From Limosilactobacillus fermentum (GTDB lineage: Bacteria; Bacillota; Bacilli; Lactobacillales; Lactobacillaceae), in contig NZ_CP040910.1 of assembly GCF_013394085.1 (NCBI RefSeq), positions 444,546 through 508,545 of the forward strand: DNA of 64,000 bases, in the 5' to 3' direction. The notes beneath the pieces are model-generated. The model was given only the letters and a program-made list of their open reading frames with translations, was not told the origin of the DNA and did no database searches. The stretch's first letter is position 1. Every line of letters begins with the position of its first letter. Made by a program: the position numbers and the translations under genes. This document shows positions 18,588 through 26,463 of this stretch, one piece after another.

Positions 18588-19766
18588 ATGGAATTTCCGG
18601 AATCAGAACTACTGCAGGGCTTACCCAAACAATTCTTCGCTAACTTAGTGGCCAAGGTCAACGCTAAGGTGGCGACGGGGGCGGACGTAATTAACCTAGG
18701 CCAGGGGAACCCCGATAAGCCAACCCCTGATTACATTGTGGCCGCCACCCAAAAGTGGGTTGCCGACCCGGCCACCCATAAGTACTCCCTCTTCCGGGGA
18801 CTGCCCGCTTTTAAGAAGGCGGCAGCCGACTTCTACCAAGAAAAGTATGGGGCTGACTTCGACCCGGAAACGGAAGTGGCCATTTTGGGGGGTTCTAAGA
18901 TCGGGTTGGTCGAACTACCCTGGGCGCTAATGAACCCCGGGGAGACCTTCTTGTTGCCGGACCCGGGCTACCCGGATTACTTATCGGGGGCGGCACTGGG
19001 CAAGGTCAAGTTTGAAACTTACCCACTCCTAGAGGAAAACAACTTCCTACCGGACCTAGCTAAGATTCCCGCGGAGGTGGCCAAGCGGGCTAAGTTCATC
19101 TACGTTAACTACCCGAACAACCCAACCGGGGTGGTGGCCACCCTTGATTTTTATGAGGAGTTAGTAGCCTGGGCCAAAAAATACCAGGTTGGCGTGGTCT
19201 CCGACTTTGCCTACGGGGCAATTGGCTTTGATGGCCAGGCCCCGGTCTCCTTCATGCAAACACCGGGTGCCAAGGAGGTCGGGATCGAGTTTTACACCTA
19301 CTCCAAGACCTTCAACATGGCTGGTTGGCGGGTGGCCTTTGCGGTCGGGAATGCCGACATCATTGAGGCGCTCAACTTGATCCAAGACCACCTCTTTGTG
19401 TCACTCTTCCCGGCCTTGCAATACGCCGCCATTAACGCCTTGACCGACCCGCGGCGGGATGCGGCAATCCAAGAAATAGTTGACCGTTACCAGGCCCGGC
19501 GCGACGCCTTTATTGAGGCGGCCCAAAAGATCGGTTGGCGTCCAATCATTCCGGGGGGGACCTTTTACGCCTACATGCCGACGCCGGCCGGCTACACTTC
19601 CGAAGCCTTTGCCGACCTCTTGTTAGAGAAGGCGGCCGTGGCGGTGGCCCCGGCCAACGGTTTCGGGAAAAACGGCGAGGGTTACGTTCGGATTGGGCTC
19701 TTGATTGAACCGGCCCGCCTGGTCGAGGCCGTCGAGCGGATTGGCAATTTACACTTGTTTGATTAA
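18588..19766 (+). CDS. PLP-dependent class I/II aminotransferase (MtnE-like)
   Basis: A 392-residue fold-type I aminotransferase. It shows the N-terminal INLGQGNPDKPTPDYI, PNNPTG near 184, DFAYGAIGFDG and the PLP lysine in YSKTFNMAGWR (near 238). It resembles B. subtilis MtnE/YkrV, which converts 2-oxo-4-methylthiobutyrate to methionine. Its partner amidase and the probable methionine T-box support a role in methionine salvage or methionine/2-oxo-acid exchange. The ribosome-binding site is GAAAGGAAG. A general aromatic or branched-chain aminotransferase remains possible; no other methionine-salvage gene is nearby. Confidence 0.83.
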   Translation: MEFPESELLQGLPKQFFANLVAKVNAKVATGADVINLGQGNPDKPTPDYIVAATQKWVADPATHKYSLFRGLPAFKKAAADFYQEKYGADFDPETEVAILGGSKIGLVELPWALMNPGETFLLPDPGYPDYLSGAALGKVKFETYPLLEENNFLPDLAKIPAEVAKRAKFIYVNYPNNPTGVVATLDFYEELVAWAKKYQVGVVSDFAYGAIGFDGQAPVSFMQTPGAKEVGIEFYTYSKTFNMAGWRVAFAVGNADIIEALNLIQDHLFVSLFPALQYAAINALTDPRRDAAIQEIVDRYQARRDAFIEAAQKIGWRPIIPGGTFYAYMPTPAGYTSEAFADLLLEKAAVAVAPANGFGKNGEGYVRIGLLIEPARLVEAVERIGNLHLFD

Positions 19767-19790
19767 CACAGTACATAGGAGGATAAATCA

Positions 19791-20765
19791 ATGGCTTTAT
19801 CATATACGGTTTTAGGTGCTGGGGCGATGGGACTACGCTTCGGGGTATTACTGCAAGAATTAACGGGCGTGAAGGTGGACTTTGTTGACAACTGGCAGCC
19901 CCAAGTTGACACGATTAAGGAGCAGGGGGGCGTCTACGTTTCCCGCGACCACGAAAATCGGCACTTGGTTCCGGTGAACATCTACGCCCCGGAAGAATAT
20001 CACGGCGACCCAGACGTCTTAATCATCTTTGCCAAGCAAATGACCTTACAAGACCTCTTGGAGCGCAGCAGCCACTTCTTTGCCCCGGATCACCAGTACG
20101 TCTTCTCCGGGATGAACGGGATGGGCCATATCGAAAAGATCAACCAGTACTTCCCCAAAGAAAACGTGATCGGCGGCACCTGTTTAATCGGGACGGTCCT
20201 AAACAAGGCGGGGGACGTTGACTTCATCGGTAAGGCTGGTGCCGGTTCGATCAACTTGGCCCCGCAAAGTGGTCGGGTGGACGACCCGCGGGTACAAGAA
20301 ATTGTCGCCGACTTTGAAAAGGCCAACATCCACTGTAACCTAACCGATAATTTCTACGGTACCCTGTTGACCAAGGTGGTCTTTAACTCGGTGATCAACA
20401 CGATCTGCACCCTCTTTGAAATCCAGATGGGTCAGTTCATTAAGTCACCGGCCGCTGAAAAACTGGGCAAACAGTTAATCAATGAGGCCTACGACGTGGT
20501 AGAACGGGCGGGGATCCAGCTCCTGTCGACCCGAGAAGAGGAATGGGAGACGATCCACTACGTTTCCGCCGTCTCTAATCCCCTTCACTACCCATCAATG
20601 TACCAGGACATGAGCAAGAACCGGCCGACCGAGGTTGACTACATCAATGGTTACCTTTACGACCTGGGGCAAAAGTACGGCTACCAAGCCGACACTCACA
20701 ACTTCTTGCGTAACTTAGTGCACCTGGCCGAATCGACCCGCCAGCAACGGGGCCACGGCGAATAA
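19791..20765 (+). CDS. Ketopantoate reductase-like NADPH dehydrogenase
   Basis: A 324-residue protein of the ApbA/PanE family, which reduces 2-dehydropantoate to pantoate with NADPH. The N-terminal GAGAMGLRFGVLL is the nucleotide loop; the middle carries VVFNSVINTICTLFE (conserved Lys/Asn region, TKVVFNSVIN near 200) and the helical C-terminus has NPLHYPSMYQDMSKNRPTEVDYINGY. It follows the aminotransferase by 24 bases with AGGAGG, so it may be in the T-box unit. Paralogues of PanE reduce other 2-oxo acids, including (D)-2-hydroxyacid formation in lactic bacteria, so an oxo-acid substrate produced by the neighbouring transaminase is plausible. Confidence 0.82.
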   Translation: MALSYTVLGAGAMGLRFGVLLQELTGVKVDFVDNWQPQVDTIKEQGGVYVSRDHENRHLVPVNIYAPEEYHGDPDVLIIFAKQMTLQDLLERSSHFFAPDHQYVFSGMNGMGHIEKINQYFPKENVIGGTCLIGTVLNKAGDVDFIGKAGAGSINLAPQSGRVDDPRVQEIVADFEKANIHCNLTDNFYGTLLTKVVFNSVINTICTLFEIQMGQFIKSPAAEKLGKQLINEAYDVVERAGIQLLSTREEEWETIHYVSAVSNPLHYPSMYQDMSKNRPTEVDYINGYLYDLGQKYGYQADTHNFLRNLVHLAESTRQQRGHGE

Positions 20766-20866
20766 TTAATACAATTTGGGTATCAAAGGTGAGTCAGAAT
20801 AGGTTTTTCACATTTAATTAACCCGGCGCTATCATTAACTTAGTTCAATAAATGGAGGAATTAATG

Positions 20867-21283
20867 ATGGCAAACAACGAAGAAGCAGTTAAAAACGACC
20901 TGTTTGGTTTTGGTGACAAGAACGTCGCCTTTGCTAAGTACTTTATCGGTGACTCCTACTTAAATAGTTTGATCTCCGCCGATGACAACATTGATGTTCA
21001 CGTGGCCAACGTTAGCTTTGAACCGGACTGCCGCAACAACTGGCACGTTCATCACAACGGCTACCAATTACTGCTGGTAACCGCTGGGGAAGGCTGGTAC
21101 CAAGAATTTGGTAAGCCGGCCCAAAAGTTGCACCCGGGCGATGCCGTGGCAATTCACGAAGGGGTTAAGCACTGGCACGGGGCCACCAAGGACTCTTGGT
21201 TTAGCCACATCGCCATCACCAAGGGCTCTTCGGAATGGTTGGAAGAAGTTTCCGACGCCGATTACGCTAAGTTAGCTGATTAA
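20867..21283 (+). CDS. Single-domain cupin protein
   Basis: A 138-residue cupin. Metal-binding motif 1 is visible as NNWHVHHNGYQLLLVTAGEGWYQEFG and motif 2 as HPGDAVAIHEGVKHWHGA, giving three or four histidines and a glutamine/glutamate. The reaction is unknown; proteins of this type are often misannotated as carboxymuconolactone decarboxylase. GGAGGA at 20854-20859 fits the ATG at 20867 better than 20864; an ATG at 20852 is inside the ribosome-binding site. It has its own terminator, and trxB follows on the same strand. Confidence 0.82.
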   Translation: MANNEEAVKNDLFGFGDKNVAFAKYFIGDSYLNSLISADDNIDVHVANVSFEPDCRNNWHVHHNGYQLLLVTAGEGWYQEFGKPAQKLHPGDAVAIHEGVKHWHGATKDSWFSHIAITKGSSEWLEEVSDADYAKLAD

Positions 21284-21289
21284 AAAAAT

Positions 21290-21325
21290 GGGGTGCCGAT
21301 GAGTGAATGACCGGCGCCCTTTTTA
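21290..21325 (+). terminator. Terminator after the cupin gene
   Basis: GGGTGCCG(AT) and CCGGCGCCC pair around a GAGTGAATGA-type loop, followed by T5. Confidence 0.85.
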
Positions 21326-21432
21326 TTCACATCCAACTAACAAAAAGTAAGTTAAATCGTTAGACTTTCCTTTAGTTAGCAAGTATCATAAAATCAACAT
21401 ATGACCAAGCGAAGATTAAAGGAGGAAACACG

Positions 21433-22374
21433 ATGGCAGAAGAGAAGCAAATGAACTATGACGTAGTGGTAATTGGGGCTGGCCCAGGGGGGATGACGGC
21501 GGCCATGTACGCTTCCCGAGCGAACCTGTCCGTGTTACTGTTGGACCGCGGAATTTACGGGGGGAACCTTAACAACACTGCCACGATCGAAAATTACACC
21601 GGCTTCAAGACCGTTCAGGGGCCGGAATTAGCCCAGAATATGTACGACGGGGCGACCCAGTTTGGGGCGACTTACGGCTACGGGACGGTAACGGCGCTGA
21701 CCGTCAACGAAGATGGCACCAAGAGCGTGACGACCGACATGGGTGACACCTTCATTGCCAAGGCGGTCGTGATTGCCACCGGGTCCGATCAACGTAAGCT
21801 CGGCGCACCGGGTGAACAGGAATACTCCGGCCGCGGGGTTTCCTACTGTGCCGTTTGTGACGGGGCCTTTTTCCGCAACAAGCACCTGATCGTGGTCGGC
21901 GGGGGTGACTCCGCCGTTGAAGAGGGGATGTATTTAACTCAGTTTGCCGACAAGGTAACCGTCTTGGTGCGCCACGACCACTTGAAGGCCCAAATGGTAG
22001 CCCAGGAACGGGCGAAGAAGAATGGACAAATGGAGTTCATCTTCAACACTGAGGTAACCGAAATTAAGGGTGACGATAACAAGGTGACCGGGGTCAAGAC
22101 CCACAACAACCAGACTAACGAGGATGGTTACATCGACGCTGATGGGGTCTTCGTGTACGTGGGGGTTGTGCCAATGACCAGTGCCTTTAAGGACCTGGGC
22201 ATCTTAGACGAACGGGGCTGGGTCAAGACCGACGAGAAGATGGCCACCAGCGTTCCCGGTGTCTACGCGGTTGGTGACGTCCGCAACACCGTCCTTCGCC
22301 AAATTGCAACGGCAGTTGGTGACGGGGCGATCGCCGGTCAACAAATCTTCAACTATATTAGCGAAAACGATTAA
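21433..22374 (+). CDS. trxB: Thioredoxin reductase
   Basis: TrxB transfers electrons from NADPH through FAD and a disulfide to thioredoxin. The 313-residue protein has the FAD loop GAGPGGMTAAMYASR (about 13-27), the redox CAVC (Cys139 and Cys142, followed by DGAFF), the NADPH loop GGGDSAVEEGMYL and the C-terminal FAD motif YAVGDVRNT. GGAGG precedes the ATG. The MetA-family gene starts 12 bases after the stop and cysK 20 bases after that, suggesting one thiol-metabolism transcript. Confidence 0.97.
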   Translation: MAEEKQMNYDVVVIGAGPGGMTAAMYASRANLSVLLLDRGIYGGNLNNTATIENYTGFKTVQGPELAQNMYDGATQFGATYGYGTVTALTVNEDGTKSVTTDMGDTFIAKAVVIATGSDQRKLGAPGEQEYSGRGVSYCAVCDGAFFRNKHLIVVGGGDSAVEEGMYLTQFADKVTVLVRHDHLKAQMVAQERAKKNGQMEFIFNTEVTEIKGDDNKVTGVKTHNNQTNEDGYIDADGVFVYVGVVPMTSAFKDLGILDERGWVKTDEKMATSVPGVYAVGDVRNTVLRQIATAVGDGAIAGQQIFNYISEND

Positions 22375-22386
22375 GGATAGGGGGGC

Positions 22387-23205
22387 ATGGCAATGGAGGC
22401 CCTGCGGATTGGGGTGCTAAACCTCATGCACGACAAGGAGGCGACTAGGCGTCGTTTTACCCGGGTCCTTGAACAACCCGGCCTGCCGGTTAAGCTGACC
22501 TTCTTTTACCCGGTTACCCACTACACTGGTCGCCCGGTACCAGAGGCGGTGGCTAAGATTGCCCGGCCCTTGGACCTGGAACTAGCCGCCCAGATGGATG
22601 GTTTTATCATCACTGGGGCGCCGATCGAAAACTTGCCCTTTGACCAGGTAGAGTACTTCGCCGAGGTGTGTGACCTGATTGACGTTTTGAACCGGGCCCG
22701 GGTCTTTCAACTTTACGTGTGCTGGGGGGCGATGGTGGCGGCCAACTACCTGTACGGCGTTGAAAAACACCGGCTGGCAAAGAAGTACTTCGGCGTCTTT
22801 GAAAACCAAGTCGTGGCCCCCGACCCCCTCTTAGTTGGGCTGGAACCTAACTTCTTGGCCCCCCACGCCCGTTACGCCGAGCTAAACGAGGGGGAGTTGG
22901 CCCCAGAAATGGTGGTAACGGCGCGTTCAAGTGAGGGCTACTTGCTAGCCGCTCGGGCAACCGCGTACCAGAGCTTCTTGTTTGCCCACCTGGAATACGG
23001 GCAAAATGCCCTGTTAGAAGAGTACCAGCGTGAGGTGGCTGCCCATCCCACGCGTCACTACCAAAAACCCGTGCACTACTTTAAAGATGAGGGGCGAATG
23101 CAAGGACCAAAGTTTCGTTGGCGAGCCACCCAGCAACGCTATTTTGCAAACTGGTTGAACATGGTGGCCACTAAGCGCCTCTTGGGCGTGTGTAAAGTCA
23201 GTTAA
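22387..23205 (+). CDS. MetA-family homoserine/serine O-acyltransferase
   Basis: A 272-residue member of the MetA (homoserine O-succinyltransferase) family, a glutamine-amidotransferase-like fold. The nucleophilic cysteine is Cys112 in YVCWGAM, with the surrounding FIITGAPIENLPF and FLFAHLEYG (His/Glu) blocks of the family. It is about 35 residues shorter than E. coli MetA. The ORF sits between trxB and cysK, and cysK needs O-acetylserine, so an O-acetylserine-forming role is as likely as methionine synthesis; MetA-family enzymes with serine acetyltransferase activity have been described in lactobacilli (from memory). Start 22387 follows AGGATAGGGGGGC; the ATG at 22393 is the alternative. Confidence 0.82.
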   Translation: MAMEALRIGVLNLMHDKEATRRRFTRVLEQPGLPVKLTFFYPVTHYTGRPVPEAVAKIARPLDLELAAQMDGFIITGAPIENLPFDQVEYFAEVCDLIDVLNRARVFQLYVCWGAMVAANYLYGVEKHRLAKKYFGVFENQVVAPDPLLVGLEPNFLAPHARYAELNEGELAPEMVVTARSSEGYLLAARATAYQSFLFAHLEYGQNALLEEYQREVAAHPTRHYQKPVHYFKDEGRMQGPKFRWRATQQRYFANWLNMVATKRLLGVCKVS

Positions 23206-23225
23206 CGATGAAAGGAAGATGTCCA

Positions 23226-24152
23226 ATGAGTAAAATCTATGATTCTGTTGATCAATTAATTGGTAACACCCCGCTGGTTAGGTTAAACCGGTTAGTGGAA
23301 CCAGGGATGGCCGACGTTTACCTGAAGCTGGAATCCTTAAACCCGGCTGGCTCGATCAAGGATCGGATCGCCCTAGCGATGGTCGAAAAGGCTGAACAAG
23401 AGGGTAAGCTCACCCCCGGGGGGACGATTGTGGAGCCAACTTCAGGAAACACCGGGATTGGCCTGGCGATGGTGGCGGCCGCTAAGGGCTATCACTTGGT
23501 GATCGTAATGCCGGAAACGATGTCTGTAGAACGGCGTAAGATGATGCAAGGTTACGGGGCCGAACTAATCCTGACGCCCGGGGACGCCGGAATGAAGGGC
23601 TCGATTGAAAAGGCGACCGAATTGGTTAACGAGAAGGGCTACTTCATGCCGATGCAGTTTGAAAACCCGGCTAACCCGGCCATTCACGAACAAACGACCG
23701 GCCAAGAGATCATTAACGCCTTTGGCAAGGAGAACCTCCCCGACGCCTTTGTGGCGGGGGTCGGGACCGGTGGGACCCTGACCGGGGTTGGCCGGGCCCT
23801 CAAGAAGGTCGATGATCAGGTCAAGGTCTACGCCCTGGAACCAGCGGAATCACCGTTACTCAAGGAAGGACACGGTGGCAAGCACAAGATTCAAGGGATC
23901 TCGGCCGGCTTTATCCCGGCCACCCTCGACCAGGAAATCTACGACGGGGTGGTCGAGATTTCAAGCGAAGAGGCAATCAAGACGGCCCAAGCGGTGGCCC
24001 AACAAGAAGGGATTTCGATTGGGATCTCGGCGGGGGCAAACGTGGCCGGCTCCCTCCAGTTGGCTAAGCAACTGGGGGCCGGCCATAAGGTCGTGACGGT
24101 CGCCCCAGATGGTGGGGACCGCTACCTATCAACCGACCTTTACAACTTTTAA
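23226..24152 (+). CDS. cysK: Cysteine synthase (O-acetylserine sulfhydrylase)
   Basis: CysK makes cysteine from O-acetylserine and sulfide using PLP. The 308-residue protein has IGNTPLVRLNRL, the PLP lysine in NPAGSIKDRIA (near 45), the substrate loop EPTSGNTGIGLA (near 70) and the phosphate loop GTGGTLTGVG. GGAAGATGTCC precedes the ATG at 23226; an ATG at 23208 would lie in the leader. It is the third gene of the trxB-metA-like-cysK unit. It ends convergent with ilvE, sharing the terminator at 24160. Confidence 0.96.
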   Translation: MSKIYDSVDQLIGNTPLVRLNRLVEPGMADVYLKLESLNPAGSIKDRIALAMVEKAEQEGKLTPGGTIVEPTSGNTGIGLAMVAAAKGYHLVIVMPETMSVERRKMMQGYGAELILTPGDAGMKGSIEKATELVNEKGYFMPMQFENPANPAIHEQTTGQEIINAFGKENLPDAFVAGVGTGGTLTGVGRALKKVDDQVKVYALEPAESPLLKEGHGGKHKIQGISAGFIPATLDQEIYDGVVEISSEEAIKTAQAVAQQEGISIGISAGANVAGSLQLAKQLGAGHKVVTVAPDGGDRYLSTDLYNF

Positions 24153-24159
24153 TCAATCA

Positions 24160-24196
24160 AAAAGAGGCTGAGGAAATCTGTTTTCCCAGCCTCTTA
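24160..24196. terminator. Bidirectional terminator between cysK and ilvE
   Basis: AAGAGGCTGAGGAAA and TTTTCCCAGCCTCTT form a near-perfect hairpin with T runs on both strands. It belongs to the GAGGCTGGGA terminator family. Confidence 0.92.
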
Positions 24197-24203
24197 TTTT
24201 ATT

Positions 24204-24334
24204 CCTGAATGTTAGAAAGAAAACGTGGAAAATAACCGCAGGTCTAGTGCCTAAGTAGGCCGAAGAACGGTGCGTACCGCATCAACCGTTCGTCCGATCT
24301 TACATACGACCTGCCAAGGAGGTTATTTCCCACT
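24204..24334 (-). repeat. Intergenic hairpin element, copy E (group 1, best conserved)
   Basis: On the plus strand: GAATGTTAGAAAGAAAACGTGG, AAAATAACCGCAGGTCTAGTG, CCTAAGTAGGCCGAAGAACGGTGCG, then CTTACATACGACCTGCC and GGAGGTTATTTCCCACTCC. Outer arms GTGGAAAATAACC/GGTTATTTCCCAC and inner arms GCAGGTC/GACCTGC pair almost perfectly. It lies between the ilvE stop codon and the terminator at 24160-24196, so it would be in the ilvE 3' UTR. Confidence 0.88.
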
Positions 24335-24341
24335 CCATTGA

Positions 24342-25370
24342 TTACTTAACGTGAGTGATCCAGCCGTGGGTGTCTTCTAAGTCACCTTCTTGGATCCCGT
24401 AAAGGGTGTTGTAAAGCTTGGTCGTAACCGGTCCGACTTCTTTTTCGGAGTAGAAGACGTGCTTTTGGCCCTTGTAAGTTAAGGAGCCCACCGGTGAAAT
24501 CACGGCGGCGGTCCCCATTGCGCCGGCTTCAGCAAAGTCATCGAGTTCCTTGTCAATTTCGATCTTACGTTCAACCGGGTTGAGGCCCAAGTCGTCAGCG
24601 AGAACTAGGAGCGACTTCTTAGTGATGGATGGCAGGATCGAGTCGGACTTTGGCGTTACGAACTGACCATCCTTAGTGATACCAAAGAAGTTGGCGCCAG
24701 AGAATTCATCGATGTACTTGTGTTCGCGTGGGTCGAGGTAGAGGCAGTCGGCAAAGCCAGCCTTCTTGGCCTCAATTTCTGGCAGGAGCGAGCTAGCGTA
24801 GTTCCCGGACGTCTTGGCTTGACCAGTTCCGGCACCGGCCGCCCGGTCGTAGTTGGAAACCGTGTACGGGGAAGGAGCGAGGCCGTTGATGTAGGCACCA
24901 ACCGGGGTGGCGTAAATGTGGAAGGTGTAGGTGTCGGCCGGGGCAACCCCCACGATGGGTTGGGTCCCAATCAAAAATGGCCGGATGTAGAGGGAACCGC
25001 CCGTCCCGTACGGTGGGACAAATTCCTCGTTGGCGAGAACAACTTGCTTAACGGCCTCGACGAACTTGTCTTTCGGGTAGGGTTCCATCAGCATTCGCTT
25101 GGCAGAGTTAGCGAGCCGCTTGGCGTTTTCTTCGGGGCGGAATAAGTTGATGTGTCCATCCTTGGTCCGGTAGGCCTTGAGCCCTTCAAAAACCTCCTGG
25201 CCGTAGTGGAGTACTTCGGCGGCTTCCGAGAGGGTTAAAGTGGAGCTTTCGGTCAGCGTACCACCTTGCCATTGGCCATCCTTAAACTCTTCGTTGAAGC
25301 TGTACGGCAGGTCGTGGTATTCAAAGCCCAGGTGGTTCCAATCCAGGTTAGCGACGGTTGCTTTTGCCAT
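24342..25370 (-). CDS. ilvE: Branched-chain amino acid aminotransferase
   Basis: IlvE interconverts Leu/Ile/Val with their 2-oxo acids using PLP and glutamate/2-oxoglutarate. The 342-residue fold-type IV enzyme shows GQEVFEGLKAYR (near 56), LYIRPFLIGT, the substrate/PLP region TSGNYASSLLPEIEAKKAG (catalytic Lys near 200), EFSGANFF and SILPSITKKSLLVLA. The ATG at 25368-25370 (minus) follows GAGGAGGAA; the longer in-frame reading has no leader. It lies 25 bases downstream of the L-hydroxyisocaproate dehydrogenase on the same strand, so the two would convert branched-chain amino acids to hydroxy acids while reoxidising NADH. Confidence 0.95.
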   Translation of the reverse strand: MAKATVANLDWNHLGFEYHDLPYSFNEEFKDGQWQGGTLTESSTLTLSEAAEVLHYGQEVFEGLKAYRTKDGHINLFRPEENAKRLANSAKRMLMEPYPKDKFVEAVKQVVLANEEFVPPYGTGGSLYIRPFLIGTQPIVGVAPADTYTFHIYATPVGAYINGLAPSPYTVSNYDRAAGAGTGQAKTSGNYASSLLPEIEAKKAGFADCLYLDPREHKYIDEFSGANFFGITKDGQFVTPKSDSILPSITKKSLLVLADDLGLNPVERKIEIDKELDDFAEAGAMGTAAVISPVGSLTYKGQKHVFYSEKEVGPVTTKLYNTLYGIQEGDLEDTHGWITHVK

Positions 25371-25395
25371 AAATGTGTTCCTCCTCAATGAACGG

Positions 25396-26337
25396 TTAGT
25401 CTTCTTGGTCAGCGGCTTCCAGCGACTCGGCAAACTTTTGCTTGATGAAGTCAGCGGAAACTTGAAGCTTTTGCAACTCTTCTGCGGTCAGGTCTAATTG
25501 GCACTGTTCGACGATTCCATCGCGCCCGACCACGGCCGGGTAGGAAAGGTAGACGCCGTATTCCTCGCGGTAGTTTGAAACCGGCAGTTCGGTTAGGGCG
25601 TTAGAGAGAATCGTGTTAACCAGGCGAACGGCGGCCGTGGCCACCCCGTAGCTGGTGTACTTCTTTCCATGAAAAACAATGAAGCCACCTTCGCGGGCCG
25701 CCTTATCCAGGTCCACCAGGTCCAAGCCCTTTTGGTCGGCGATTTGCTCGATTGGCTTCCCCAAGACCCGGACGGTTGACCAAGCGGTGAACTGAGAGTT
25801 ACCGTGTTCACCAAGGTTGTAGCCGGCCACGGAGCGGGGGTCGAGGTTGAGCTTCTTGGCAACGGCGCGCTTCATCCTGGCGGAGTCCAAGAGCGTCCCG
25901 GTTCCGATCACGTGGTTCTTTGGCAAGCCGGTAATTTCTTGGTATAAGGAGGTGATCACGTCGACCGGGTTAGTGATGGCGACGATGATCCCGTTGAAGC
26001 CAACTTCCTTAAGCTTTGTGGCGACCTTTTTGACCTGAACCCGGGTGTAGGGTAGTTCGGCAAAGCGGTCATCGTCGGGGTTATCTTGGAGCTTAATGTT
26101 ACCAAGGGCGGAAACCACCACGTCAGCGTCGGCTAGGGCCTCGTAGTCGTTAACGAAGATATTAGTGTGATATTCCAGGTTAGCCATCGCATCTTCAAAG
26201 TCGACGGCATCGGCCACCACCTTTTCTTCGCGCGGATCAATTAGGACGAGGTCGTCGGTAAACCCGCCGGCGACTAAGTAGTGGGCGACGGTTGCACCAA
26301 CGTTCCCCATCCCAACAACAGCAACTTTTCGTGCCAT
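25396..26337 (-). CDS. hicD: L-2-hydroxyisocaproate dehydrogenase
   Basis: An NAD-dependent L-2-hydroxyacid dehydrogenase of the lactate/malate dehydrogenase fold, 313 residues. The NAD loop is [13 protein letters not shown] (about 9-21). The blocks [42 protein letters not shown] and [20 protein letters not shown] (catalytic His near 198) match the Weissella confusa L-HicDH type rather than classical L-LDH. It reduces branched-chain 2-oxo acids, which the adjacent ilvE produces. AGGAGATGTTCAA precedes the ATG. The gene reads away from the HAD phosphatase across a 126-base gap holding both promoters. Confidence 0.92.
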   Translation of the reverse strand: MARKVAVVGMGNVGATVAHYLVAGGFTDDLVLIDPREEKVVADAVDFEDAMANLEYHTNIFVNDYEALADADVVVSALGNIKLQDNPDDDRFAELPYTRVQVKKVATKLKEVGFNGIIVAITNPVDVITSLYQEITGLPKNHVIGTGTLLDSARMKRAVAKKLNLDPRSVAGYNLGEHGNSQFTAWSTVRVLGKPIEQIADQKGLDLVDLDKAAREGGFIVFHGKKYTSYGVATAAVRLVNTILSNALTELPVSNYREEYGVYLSYPAVVGRDGIVEQCQLDLTAEELQKLQVSADFIKQKFAESLEAADQED

Positions 26338-26432
26338 TTGAACATCTCCTTTACACTGTTGTCTAATTTTCTAATTATTTTTTAATATAGCGCGTTGAAA
26401 AGGAAAGTGCAACGATTATTTTAGCGAAGTGA

Positions 26433-26441
26433 TGGTAAAAT
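26433..26441 (+). promoter_or_regulatory. Extended -10 promoter motif of the HAD gene
   Basis: TGGTAAAAT lies 22 bases before the ATG at 26464; no -35 is obvious. Confidence 0.5.
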
Positions 26442-26463
26442 GTTTGGGAAAGGGGGACTTACC

